Below the pieces are notes generated by a model that did not search any database, was not told where the DNA came from, and saw only the letters and a list, made by a program, of their open reading frames with translations. Positions 15,173 through 23,318 of a stretch of DNA of 64,000 bases are shown piece after piece. The stretch comes from Streptomyces prunicolor NBRC 13075 (GTDB lineage Bacteria; Actinomycetota; Actinomycetes; Streptomycetales; Streptomycetaceae): positions 1 through 64,000 of the forward strand of contig NZ_BARF01000003.1 of assembly GCF_000367365.1 (NCBI RefSeq), read 5' to 3'. How positions within the stretch are numbered: position 1 is the stretch's first letter; every line of letters begins with the position of its first letter. The position numbers were made by a program, and so were the translations under genes.

Positions 15173-16687
15173 ATGACAGCACTCGACCTCAGCACCCCCG
15201 TGGCCGTCGTCGGCACCGGCACCATGGGTCAGGGCATCGCCCAGGTCGCGCTGACCGCGGGCCATGTCGTACGGCTGTACGACGCCGTCCCGGGACGGGC
15301 CCGGGAAGCGACCGACGCGATCGGCGCCCGGCTCGACCGGCTCGTCGAGAAGAACCGGCTCACCGCCGCCGACCGGGACGCCGCACGCGCCCGTCTCCTG
15401 CCCGCCGAGGCGCTGACCGACCTCGCGGACTGCACCCTGGTCGTCGAGGCCGTCCTGGAGCGGCTGGACGTCAAGCAGCAGCTGATGCGCGACCTGGAGG
15501 ACATCGTCGGCGAGGACTGTCTGCTCGCCACCAACACCTCGTCCCTGTCGGTGACGGCCATCGGCGCCGCCCTGCGCAACCCGGGCCGCTTCGTGGGCCT
15601 GCACTTCTTCAACCCGGCCCCGCTGCTGCCGCTCGTCGAGGTCGTCTCCGGGTTCGCCACCGACGTCACGTCGGCCACGCGCGCGTACGAGATGTCCCGC
15701 GCCTGGGGCAAGACACCCGTCGCCTGCGCCGACACTCCCGGCTTCATCGTCAACCGCATCGCTCGGCCCTTCTACGCCGAGGCCTTCGCGGTCTACGAGG
15801 CGCAGGCCGCCGATCCGGCCACCATCGACGCCGTCCTGCGCGAGTCCGGCGGCTTCAAGATGGGCGCCTTCGAACTGACCGACCTCATCGGGCAGGACGT
15901 CAACGAGTCGGTCACCCACTCCGTGTGGCAGTCCTTCTTCCAGGACGTGCGCTTCACGCCCTCGCTGGCCCAGCGCCGCCTGGTCGAGTCCGGCCGCCTC
16001 GGCCGCAAGACCGGGCAGGGCTGGTACGACCACGGGGACGACGCCGAGCTGCCCGAGCCGCACACCGCGGAACCGGCCCAGGCGCCCGCGTACGTCGTCG
16101 TGGAGGGCGATCTGGGCCCCGCGGCCGAGCTGGTCGCGCTGATCCGCGAGGCGGGCATCGTCGTCCGCGAGGAGGAAGAGGACCACGGCACGCGCATGGT
16201 GCTGCCCGGCGGCGGCCAGTTGGCGCTCGCCGACGGACAGACCTCCGTGGAGTTCCGGGACGTCGTCTACTTCGACCTCGCTCTCGACTACCGCAGGGCC
16301 GGCCGCATCGCCCTGTCCGTCTCCCAGGACACCGCGTCGGGGACCCTCTCCGAGGCGACCGGCCTCTTCCAGGCGCTCGGCAAGAACGTCAGCGTCGTAG
16401 GAGACGCCCCCGGGATGATCGTCGCCCGCACGGTGGCCCGGATCGTCGACCTGGCGCACGACGCCGTCGCCAAGGGCGTCGCCACCGAGGAGGACATCGA
16501 CACCGCGATGCGCCTGGGTGTCAACTACCCTCTGGGTCCGTTCGAATGGAGCCGCAGGCTCGGCCGCAGCTGGGCCTACGACCTCCTGGACGACCTGCAC
16601 CTGCGTGATCCGTCGGGACGGTACGCGCCGTCCCTGGCGCTCTACCGCCACGCGTACGCCACCGAGAAGCGGGAGGGCACCCCATGA
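15173..16687 (+). CDS. paaH: 3-hydroxyacyl-CoA dehydrogenase (PaaH-like)
   Basis: The 504-residue enzyme starts AVVGTGTMGQGIAQVALTAG, a Rossmann NAD site near residues 11-30. Next come TNTSSLSVTAI and GLHFFNPAPLLPLVEVV with the catalytic His, then TPGFIVNRIARPFYAEA, and a second, duplicated C-terminal domain (about 400-490). This two-C-domain architecture of about 500 residues is the PaaH type. It oxidises 3-hydroxyadipyl-CoA in phenylacetate breakdown or 3-hydroxyacyl-CoAs in beta-oxidation. It overlaps the downstream TetR gene by ATGA. Confidence 0.9.
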   Translation: MTALDLSTPVAVVGTGTMGQGIAQVALTAGHVVRLYDAVPGRAREATDAIGARLDRLVEKNRLTAADRDAARARLLPAEALTDLADCTLVVEAVLERLDVKQQLMRDLEDIVGEDCLLATNTSSLSVTAIGAALRNPGRFVGLHFFNPAPLLPLVEVVSGFATDVTSATRAYEMSRAWGKTPVACADTPGFIVNRIARPFYAEAFAVYEAQAADPATIDAVLRESGGFKMGAFELTDLIGQDVNESVTHSVWQSFFQDVRFTPSLAQRRLVESGRLGRKTGQGWYDHGDDAELPEPHTAEPAQAPAYVVVEGDLGPAAELVALIREAGIVVREEEEDHGTRMVLPGGGQLALADGQTSVEFRDVVYFDLALDYRRAGRIALSVSQDTASGTLSEATGLFQALGKNVSVVGDAPGMIVARTVARIVDLAHDAVAKGVATEEDIDTAMRLGVNYPLGPFEWSRRLGRSWAYDLLDDLHLRDPSGRYAPSLALYRHAYATEKREGTP

Positions 16688-17274
16688 CCACCGCCAAGCG
16701 CGACACGTACACCCCGGAGACCCTGCTCTCCGTAGCCGTCCAGGTCTTCATCGAGCGCGGCTACGACGGCACCTCCATGGAGCACCTCGCCAAGGCGGCC
16801 GGTATCTCCAAGTCGTCGATCTACCACCACGTCACCGGCAAGGAGGAACTGCTCCGCCGTGCGGTCAGCCGCGCCCTGGACGGCCTCTTCGGGATCCTCG
16901 ACGAGGAGCACGCGCGCGTGGGGCGTGCCGTCGAGCGGCTGGAGTACGTCGTGCGGCGGATGGTCGAGGTGCTGACCTCCGAGCTGCCGTACGTGACGCT
17001 GCTGCTGCGGGTGCGGGGCAACACCGATGCCGAGCGGTGGGCCCTGGAGCGGCGGCGTGACTTCGACCACCGGGTGGCCGATCTGCTGAAGGCCGCGGCG
17101 GCCGACGGCGATCTGCGCGGTGACGTGGAGGTACGGCTCGCGACCCGGCTCGTCTTCGGGATGATCAACTCCATCGTGGAGTGGTACCGGCCCGACGGGC
17201 GGGGCATGGGCGAGCGCGAAGTGACCGACGCGGTGGCCCAGTTGGTCTTCTCCGGACTGCGCAACCAGGCCTAG
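16684..17274 (+). CDS. TetR family regulator of the paa/bkd block
   Basis: A 196-residue TetR protein: N-terminal helix-turn-helix TSMEHLAKAAGISKSSIYHHVTGKEEL (about 30-56) and an all-helical ligand domain. Its start overlaps the paaH-like gene, so both are made together and autoregulation through the 15104 palindrome is likely. The same palindrome recurs in the bkdR/bkd gap (14 of 16 bases) and upstream of the acyl-CoA dehydrogenase at 8973 (13 of 16), so it may be a small catabolic regulator with an acyl-CoA ligand. The ligand is inference. Confidence 0.9.
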   Translation: MTTAKRDTYTPETLLSVAVQVFIERGYDGTSMEHLAKAAGISKSSIYHHVTGKEELLRRAVSRALDGLFGILDEEHARVGRAVERLEYVVRRMVEVLTSELPYVTLLLRVRGNTDAERWALERRRDFDHRVADLLKAAAADGDLRGDVEVRLATRLVFGMINSIVEWYRPDGRGMGEREVTDAVAQLVFSGLRNQA

Positions 17275-17296
17275 GCCGCGGACCCGACCTGGCGGG

Positions 17297-17797
17297 TCAG
17301 CTCTGGGGCTCCAGGTCCTCCTCCTCGAAGACCAGCAGGGTGCGCGTGCTGAGCACCTCGGGGATCGCCTGGAGCCGGTCGAGGACCAGCTCGCGCAGCG
17401 ACCGGTTGTCCAGGGTGTGCACCAGCAGCAGGACGTCGAAGTCCCCGCCCACCTGTGCGATGTGCGAGGCCCCCGGGAGCAGTCGCAGCTGTTCGCGGAC
17501 CGTGCGCCAGGAGTTCTGCACGATCTTCAGGGTGATGTACGCCGACGTGCCCTGACCCGCGCGTTCGTGGTCGACCCGGGCGCCGAAGCCGCGGATGACG
17601 CCGTCCTCGATGAGCCGGTTGATACGCGCGTAGGCGTTGGCGCGCGAGACGTGCACCCGTTCGGCGACCGACCTTATCGACGCGCGGCCGTCCGCCTGGA
17701 GCATCCGCAGGATGTCCTGATCGATGGCGTCGAGCGGGCGCGGGGGCGGCAGGGTGTTGCCCGCCTCCGGGCCTTCGGCCATTTGTTCAGGTGCCAT
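17297..17797 (-). CDS. bkdR: Lrp/AsnC-type regulator BkdR
   Basis: A 166-residue Lrp/AsnC protein: helix-turn-helix LDAIDQDILRMLQADGRASIRSVAERVHVSRANAYARINRL, then the RAM ligand domain with SHIAQVGGDFDVLLLVHT. ATG 17797 is preferred to an ATG at 17818 because GGGAGGCGGGGGGA lies directly before it. It diverges from the branched-chain keto acid dehydrogenase operon, the position of bkdR in other Streptomyces, where it represses or tunes that operon in response to branched-chain amino acids. Confidence 0.9.
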   Translation of the reverse strand: MAPEQMAEGPEAGNTLPPPRPLDAIDQDILRMLQADGRASIRSVAERVHVSRANAYARINRLIEDGVIRGFGARVDHERAGQGTSAYITLKIVQNSWRTVREQLRLLPGASHIAQVGGDFDVLLLVHTLDNRSLRELVLDRLQAIPEVLSTRTLLVFEEEDLEPQS

Positions 17798-17842
17798 GTC
17801 CCCCCGCCTCCCTACCATGGACGTACTGCGTTCATTTCAGGT

Positions 17843-17864
17843 TGTGGAGAACCGTTTGTCCACA
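17843..17864. promoter_or_regulatory. Facing DnaA-box pair
   Basis: TGTGGAGAA (17843-17851, complement TTCTCCACA) and TTGTCCACA (17856-17864) face each other with a four-base gap in the bkdR/bkd promoter region. Confidence 0.6.
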
Positions 17865-17899
17865 GCCTGGAGGTGCCTGTAGCCAAAATGTGCCGACGA

Positions 17900-17915
17900 C
17901 CGAACAATCGGTAGG
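17900..17915. promoter_or_regulatory. Candidate TetR operator, copy 3 (bkdR/bkd)
   Basis: CCGAACAATCGGTAGG matches the paaN/paaH site at 14 of 16 positions. It lies 57 bases upstream of the E1 alpha start and 103 bases upstream of bkdR. Confidence 0.6.
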
Positions 17916-17971
17916 GAGGTGCGGCACGTCCGACGCGCCTCTCCGAGCCACTCCGACGAGGAGGTGCCGTC

Positions 17972-19105
17972 ATGACGGTCATGGAGCAGCGGGGCGCGTA
18001 CCGGCCCACACCGCCGCCCGCCTGGCAGCCGCGCACGGACCCCGCGCCGCTGCTGCCCGACGCCGCGCCGTATCGCGTGCTCGGCACCGAGGCGGCCGCG
18101 CAGGCCGACCCCGTGCTGCTGCGCCGGCTGTACGCCGAGCTGGTGCGGGGGCGCCGGTTCAACGCGCAGGCCACCGCCCTCACCAAGCAGGGCCGGCTCG
18201 CCGTGTATCCCTCCACCACCGGTCAGGAGGCCTGCGAGGTCGCCGCCGCGCTGGTCCTCCAGGAGCAGGACTGGCTCTTCCCCAGTTACCGCGACACGCT
18301 CGCCGCCGTCGCCCGCGGCCTCGACCCCGTGCAGGCCCTCACCCTGCTGCGCGGCGACTGGCACACCGGCTACGACCCGCGCGAGCACCGCATCGCCCCG
18401 CTCACCACCCCCCTCGCCACCCAACTCCCGCACGCCGTCGGCCTCGCCCACGCGGCTCGCCTCAAGGGCGACGACGTGGTCGCGCTCGCCCTGGTCGGCG
18501 ACGGCGGCACCAGCGAGGGCGACTTCCACGAGGCGCTGAACTTCGCCGCCGTCTGGCAGGCCCCGGTCGTCTTCCTCGTCCAGAACAACGGCTTCGCGAT
18601 CTCCGTCCCCCTCGCCAAGCAGACCGCGGCACCCTCCCTGGCCCACAAGGCCGTCGGCTACGGCATGCCCGGCCGGCTGGTCGACGGCAACGACGCGGTC
18701 GCCGTGCACGAGGTCCTCGCCGACGCCGTACGGCACGCGCGCGAGGGCGGCGGTCCCACGCTCGTCGAGGCCATCACCTACCGCATCGACGCCCACACCA
18801 ACGCCGACGACGCGACCCGCTACCGGGGCGACGCCGAGGTCGAGGCCTGGCGCGCCCACGACCCGATCGCCCTCCTGGAGCACGAACTCACCGAGCGCGG
18901 ACTCATCGACGAGGACGGCATCCAGGCCGCGCGCGACGCCGCCGAGACCATGGCCGCCGAGCTGCGCGCGCACATGAACCAGGACCCGGTGCTCGACCCC
19001 ATGGACCTGTTCGCCGACGTGTACGCCGAGCCCACCCCCCAACTGCGCGAACAGCGCGAACAGTTGGCGGCGGAGCTGGCGGCCGAGCGGGAGGGGACGC
19101 ACTGA
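17972..19105 (+). CDS. Branched-chain keto acid dehydrogenase E1 alpha
   Basis: The 377-residue E1 alpha subunit carries the thiamine diphosphate motif GDGGTSEGDFHEALNFAAVWQ ending in QNN at about residues 192-223, and the regulatory-type loop YRIDAHTNADDATRYR. GAGGAGG precedes ATG 17972. With E1 beta and E2 it oxidatively decarboxylates 2-keto acids of Val, Leu and Ile to acyl-CoAs, which also prime branched fatty acid and polyketide synthesis. Assignment to branched-chain rather than pyruvate substrate rests on family resemblance and the adjacent bkdR. Confidence 0.88.
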   Translation: MTVMEQRGAYRPTPPPAWQPRTDPAPLLPDAAPYRVLGTEAAAQADPVLLRRLYAELVRGRRFNAQATALTKQGRLAVYPSTTGQEACEVAAALVLQEQDWLFPSYRDTLAAVARGLDPVQALTLLRGDWHTGYDPREHRIAPLTTPLATQLPHAVGLAHAARLKGDDVVALALVGDGGTSEGDFHEALNFAAVWQAPVVFLVQNNGFAISVPLAKQTAAPSLAHKAVGYGMPGRLVDGNDAVAVHEVLADAVRHAREGGGPTLVEAITYRIDAHTNADDATRYRGDAEVEAWRAHDPIALLEHELTERGLIDEDGIQAARDAAETMAAELRAHMNQDPVLDPMDLFADVYAEPTPQLREQREQLAAELAAEREGTH

Positions 19106-20109
19106 TGACCACCGTCGCCCTCAAGCCCGCCACCATGGCGCAGGCCCTCACGCGCGCGTTGCGCGACGCCATGGCCGCCGACCCCGCGGTGCACGTCATG
19201 GGCGAGGACGTCGGCACCCTGGGCGGAGTCTTCCGGATCACCGACGGCCTCGCCAAGGAGTTCGGCGAGGACCGCTGCACGGACACCCCCCTCGCCGAGG
19301 CCGGCATCCTCGGCTCTGCCGTCGGCATGGCGATGTACGGCCTGCGCCCGGTCGTGGAGATGCAGTTCGACGCCTTCGCCTACCCGGCGTTCGAGCAACT
19401 GATCAGCCACGTCTCCCGCATGCGCAACCGCACCCGCGGCGCCATGCCCCTCCCGATCACCATCCGCGTCCCCTACGGCGGCGGCATCGGCGGCGTCGAG
19501 CACCACAGCGACTCCTCCGAGGCGTACTACATGGCGACCCCGGGCCTGCACGTCGTCACCCCCGCGACGGTCGCCGACGCCTACGGCCTGCTGCGCGCCT
19601 CCATCGCCTCCGACGACCCCGTCGTCTTCCTGGAGCCCAAGCGCCTGTACTGGTCGAAGGACACCTGGAACCCCGACGAGCCCACCCCCGTCGACCCGAT
19701 CGGCCGCGCGGTCGTCCGCCGCCCGGGCCGCAGCGCCACGCTCATCACCTACGGCCCGTCCCTGCCCGTCTGCCTCGAAGCCGCCGAGGCGGCCCAGGCC
19801 GAGGGCTGGGACCTCGAAGTCGTCGACCTGCGCTCCCTCGTCCCGTTCGACGACGAGACGGTCTGCGCGTCCGTACGGCGCACCGGCCGCGCCCTCGTCG
19901 TGCACGAGTCGGGCGGCTACGGCGGCCCGGGCGGCGAGATCGCGGCCCGCGTCACCGAGCGCTGCTTCCACCACCTGGAGGCGCCGGTGCTGCGCGTCGC
20001 CGGGTTCGACATCCCGTATCCGCCGCCGATGCTGGAGCGGCACCATCTGCCGGGCGTCGACCGGATCCTGGACGCCGTGGGCCGGCTCCAGTGGGAGGCG
20101 GACAACTGA
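19105..20109 (+). CDS. Branched-chain keto acid dehydrogenase E1 beta
   Basis: The 334-residue E1 beta subunit has the transketolase-like pyrimidine domain (VMGEDVGTLGGVFRIT, DTPLAEAGILGSAVGMA, RVPYGGGIGGVEHHSDSSEAY) and the C-terminal domain with VVHESGGYGGPGGEIAA. Glu in MGEDVG activates the thiamine cofactor bound with E1 alpha. Its ATG shares one base with the E1 alpha stop, with GAGGGGAC upstream, giving tight coupling of the two halves of the heterotetramer. Confidence 0.92.
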   Translation: MTTVALKPATMAQALTRALRDAMAADPAVHVMGEDVGTLGGVFRITDGLAKEFGEDRCTDTPLAEAGILGSAVGMAMYGLRPVVEMQFDAFAYPAFEQLISHVSRMRNRTRGAMPLPITIRVPYGGGIGGVEHHSDSSEAYYMATPGLHVVTPATVADAYGLLRASIASDDPVVFLEPKRLYWSKDTWNPDEPTPVDPIGRAVVRRPGRSATLITYGPSLPVCLEAAEAAQAEGWDLEVVDLRSLVPFDDETVCASVRRTGRALVVHESGGYGGPGGEIAARVTERCFHHLEAPVLRVAGFDIPYPPPMLERHHLPGVDRILDAVGRLQWEADN

Positions 20110-21458
20110 TGGCTCAGGTACTGGAGTTCAAGCTCCCCGACCTCGGCGAGGGCCTCACCGAGGCGGAGATCGTGCGCTGGCTGGTCGAGGTCGGCGATGT
20201 CGTCGCCATCGACCAGCCGGTCGTCGAGGTCGAGACGGCCAAGGCGATGGTCGAGGTGCCGTGCCCCTACGGCGGTGTCGTCACCGCCCGCTTCGGTGAG
20301 GAGGGCACGGAACTGCCCGTGGGCTCCCCGCTGTTGACGGTCGCGGTGGGCTCACCCACCGCCGACACCGGCGCCGAGACCGAGGGCTCGGGGAACGTGC
20401 TGGTGGGCTACGGCACGGGGGCGCCTCCGGCACGGCGGCGGAGAGTACGGCGGATGGCAGCCGATGTCGTGACGTCGGTGGCGGACGCCCCCGCCGCTGC
20501 TCCTGCCCCGGCTCCTGCCCCCGCCGCTGAGACCCGCGGTCGCGACGACGGTCCCGTACCCGTGATCTCACCCCTCGTACGACGGCTCGCGCGCGAGAAC
20601 GGCCTGGAACTGCGGGAGTTGACGGGTTCCGGACGGGACGGCCTGATCCTGCGGGCGGACGTCGAGCAGGCGCTCCGCGCGGCGGCGACCCTGGAGGCGA
20701 CCACACAGGAAGCGACCCTCCTTCCCCCGGCCACGTTCCCCACGACCACGACCACGACTGACATCGACGGAGTCACCCGCACCCCCCTCCGCGGCATCCG
20801 CGGCGCCGTGGCCGACAAGCTCTCGCGCAGTCGCCGGGAGATCCCCGACGCGACCTGCTGGGTGGACGCCGACGCGACGGAGCTGATGCGCACCCGCGCG
20901 GCCATGAACGCCGCCGGTGGCCCCAAGATCTCCGTACTGGCGCTCCTCGCCAGGATCTGCACGGCCGCGCTGACCCGGTTCCCCGAGCTCAACTCCAGTG
21001 TGGACATGGACGCGAGGGAGGTCGTCCGGTTCGACCGGGTCCACCTCGGCTTCGCCGCGCAGACCGAGCGCGGGCTGGTCGTGCCCGTCGTGAGGGACGC
21101 GCACGTGCGCAACACGGAAGCGCTGAGCGCGGAGTTCGCCCGGCTCACCGAGGCTGCCCGAACCGGGGCACTCACGCCCGCCGATCTCACCGGCGGCACC
21201 TTCACGCTCAACAACTACGGGGTGTTCGGCGTCGACGGTTCCACGCCGATCATCAACCACCCCGAGGCGGCCATGCTCGGCGTCGGCCGTATCGTGCCCA
21301 AACCCTGGGTGCACGAGGGCGAGTTGGCGGTGCGCCAGGTCGTGCAGCTCTCGCTCACCTTCGACCACCGGGTGTGCGACGGCGGTACGGCGGGCGGTTT
21401 CCTGCGGTATGTGGCGGACTGCGTGGAACAGCCGGCGGTGCTGCTGCGCAACCTGTGA
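20109..21458 (+). CDS. Branched-chain keto acid dehydrogenase E2 (dihydrolipoyl acyltransferase)
   Basis: A 449-residue E2 with one lipoyl domain (lipoylated Lys45 in ETAKAMVEV), an Ala/Pro hinge with an APAPAPA run (about 130-152), a peripheral subunit-binding domain (VISPLVRRLARENGLELRELTGSGRDGLILRADVE) and the catalytic domain ending with LTFDHRVCDGGTAGGF, which supplies the active-site His and Asp. ATG overlaps the E1 beta stop. It moves the acyl group to CoA. No E3 gene is in the operon; a shared E3 elsewhere is expected. Confidence 0.92.
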   Translation: MAQVLEFKLPDLGEGLTEAEIVRWLVEVGDVVAIDQPVVEVETAKAMVEVPCPYGGVVTARFGEEGTELPVGSPLLTVAVGSPTADTGAETEGSGNVLVGYGTGAPPARRRRVRRMAADVVTSVADAPAAAPAPAPAPAAETRGRDDGPVPVISPLVRRLARENGLELRELTGSGRDGLILRADVEQALRAAATLEATTQEATLLPPATFPTTTTTTDIDGVTRTPLRGIRGAVADKLSRSRREIPDATCWVDADATELMRTRAAMNAAGGPKISVLALLARICTAALTRFPELNSSVDMDAREVVRFDRVHLGFAAQTERGLVVPVVRDAHVRNTEALSAEFARLTEAARTGALTPADLTGGTFTLNNYGVFGVDGSTPIINHPEAAMLGVGRIVPKPWVHEGELAVRQVVQLSLTFDHRVCDGGTAGGFLRYVADCVEQPAVLLRNL

Positions 21459-21512
21459 TCACGGCGGCGCGGACAAGTTCCCTGTGATCAGGGCGGGACG
21501 CATACTCGGGGG

Positions 21513-23318
21513 GTGACCGCGTACGAGCCCCCCGACGCCCCCGGCGCTGCCACCGGCTCCGCGCGGGGTGCCGGCGGCTCCGCCTCGGACGCCGCCGTGG
21601 CCGTGCTCGGTGGTGGTGTGGGCGAGGCGAGTGTCACCGGCTTCGCGCCGGGTGCCGCCGATGCCGTACCCGGTGAGATGCCCGGCACTATGCCGGAAGC
21701 CATGCCTTCGGTCACCCATGTCGCCCTGCCCGGCACGGTGCGGGAAGCCACGCCTTCGGTAGCCCATGTAGGCCTGGCCGACGCGGTACGGGAAGCCCCG
21801 CCCGCGGTCACGCCCGCCGTCCTGCTCGGCGTGGTGCCGCCCGCTCTGCCCGAGACTGCCGCCGACGGCTTGCCCGGCGCCGCACTTGATGCCCTGCCCA
21901 CCGCCGTGCCGGACGCCGTTTCCGGGTCCGCACAAAGCGCGCTGCCCGACGCGGCGCCAGCCGCCCAGCCCGGTGCCGGCCTCGCCGTCCTGTCCGGAGC
22001 CGACCCTGGCGTCGCACCCAGCGCCGGCCTCGACGTCCCGTCCGGAGCCGACCCTGACGCGCTGCCGGGTGCCGGCCTCGACGTCCCGTCCGGGGCCCAC
22101 CCTGGCGCCACACCCAGCATCGACCCCGACACGCTGCCGGGTGCCGGCCTCGACGTTGCGCCCGAAGCCGACCTTGGCGCCGCACCCAGTGCCGACGCCG
22201 ACACGCTGCCCAGCGCCGCCCCCGACGTCGCACCCAACGCCGACCTCGACACGCTGCCCGAAGCCGACCTCGGCGCCGCACCCAGTGCCGACGCCGACGC
22301 GCTGCCCGGTACCGACCCCCACATCCCGCCCGGGACCTCCCCCGACATCCCCCACGACGCCATCGTCCTCGCCGGAGGCGCCGCGCGGCGGCTCGGCGGT
22401 GCCGACAAGCCCGGCCTACGAGTGGGCGGTCGCGCCCTGCTCGACCGGGTGCTCGGCGCCTGTGCCGACGCCGGGACCACGGTCGTCGTGGCCGACCCGA
22501 GGCCCACCGCCCGGCCGGTGCGCTGGGCCCGTGAGGAACCGCCCGGGGCTGGTCCGGTCGCCGCGCTCGACGCAGGCCTGCTGCACACCACCGCCGAGGT
22601 CGTCGTGGTCCTCTCCGCCGACCTCCCGTTCCTCGAAGTGGCCACCGTGCGGCGGCTGTTGACCGCCCTGTGGAGCAGCGGCGCCGAAGGGGTGCTGCTC
22701 ACCGACGCCGACGGACGCGACCAGCCGCTCGTGGCCGCGTACCGCACCTCGGCGCTCCGCCGAGAGCTGACCGCACTCACCAAAGAGCACGGCGGCCTCA
22801 CCGGGCTGCCCCTGCGCCGGCTGACCGCCGCGCTCGAACTCACCCGCGTCCCCGACCCCGTCGCGTCCTTCGACTGCGACACCTGGGACGACCTCGCCAC
22901 CGCCAGGGCACGCATCAGGGAGCATGGGCACGTGTTGGATGAATGGATTTCCGCAGTCAAGGACGAACTGGGCATCGACCTGGACGTCGACACCGGCATC
23001 CTGCTCGACCTCGCCCGTGATGCCGCCCACGGGGTGGCCAGGCCCGCCGCACCGCTGACCACCTTCCTGGTCGGTTACGCGGCGGCGCAGGGCAAGGGCG
23101 GCCCGGAGGCGGTTGCCGAGGCGGCCCGCAAGGCGGTGGCCCTCGCGCTGCGCTGGGCGGACGAGGACACCCCGGAAGCCGGGTCCGACGCCAAGGGCGA
23201 CACAAAGGCCGATGCCCCGTCCGACGCCGCATCCGATGCCAAGGCCACTGCCAAGGCCACTGCCAAGGCCGATGCCGACGCCCCCGCGTCCGCCCCGGGT
23301 CCGGACACCGCCGGATGA
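21513..23318 (+). CDS. MobA-like nucleotidyltransferase fused to DUF6457, with repeated N-terminal extension
   Basis: The 601-residue product begins at GTG 21513. Residues 282-470 are a molybdenum cofactor guanylyltransferase-like domain with LAGGAARRLGGADK (286-299), VADPRP and SADLPF, which would attach a nucleotide to molybdopterin. Residues 475-550 are the DUF6457 module usually fused here. The first ~280 residues are unusual: Ala/Pro/Asp/Leu-rich, with degenerate 16- and 24-residue repeats (GAGLDVPSGADPDALP type) between about 153 and 270, encoded by 21969-22322. The C-terminal tail is Lys/Ala/Asp-rich. It is followed by moeA (ATGA). Confidence 0.85.
   Translation: MTAYEPPDAPGAATGSARGAGGSASDAAVAVLGGGVGEASVTGFAPGAADAVPGEMPGTMPEAMPSVTHVALPGTVREATPSVAHVGLADAVREAPPAVTPAVLLGVVPPALPETAADGLPGAALDALPTAVPDAVSGSAQSALPDAAPAAQPGAGLAVLSGADPGVAPSAGLDVPSGADPDALPGAGLDVPSGAHPGATPSIDPDTLPGAGLDVAPEADLGAAPSADADTLPSAAPDVAPNADLDTLPEADLGAAPSADADALPGTDPHIPPGTSPDIPHDAIVLAGGAARRLGGADKPGLRVGGRALLDRVLGACADAGTTVVVADPRPTARPVRWAREEPPGAGPVAALDAGLLHTTAEVVVVLSADLPFLEVATVRRLLTALWSSGAEGVLLTDADGRDQPLVAAYRTSALRRELTALTKEHGGLTGLPLRRLTAALELTRVPDPVASFDCDTWDDLATARARIREHGHVLDEWISAVKDELGIDLDVDTGILLDLARDAAHGVARPAAPLTTFLVGYAAAQGKGGPEAVAEAARKAVALALRWADEDTPEAGSDAKGDTKADAPSDAASDAKATAKATAKADADAPASAPGPDTAG
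21969..22322 (+). repeat. In-frame coding minisatellite of the MobA-like gene
   Basis: Nested imperfect repeats of 48 and 72 bases, built from blocks such as GCCGGCCTCGACGTCCCGTC and CCCAGTGCCGACGCCGACAC, keep the reading frame open throughout and encode the alternating LDVPSGAD / APSADADTLP segments. No repeat-specific domain is recognisable. Confidence 0.8.
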
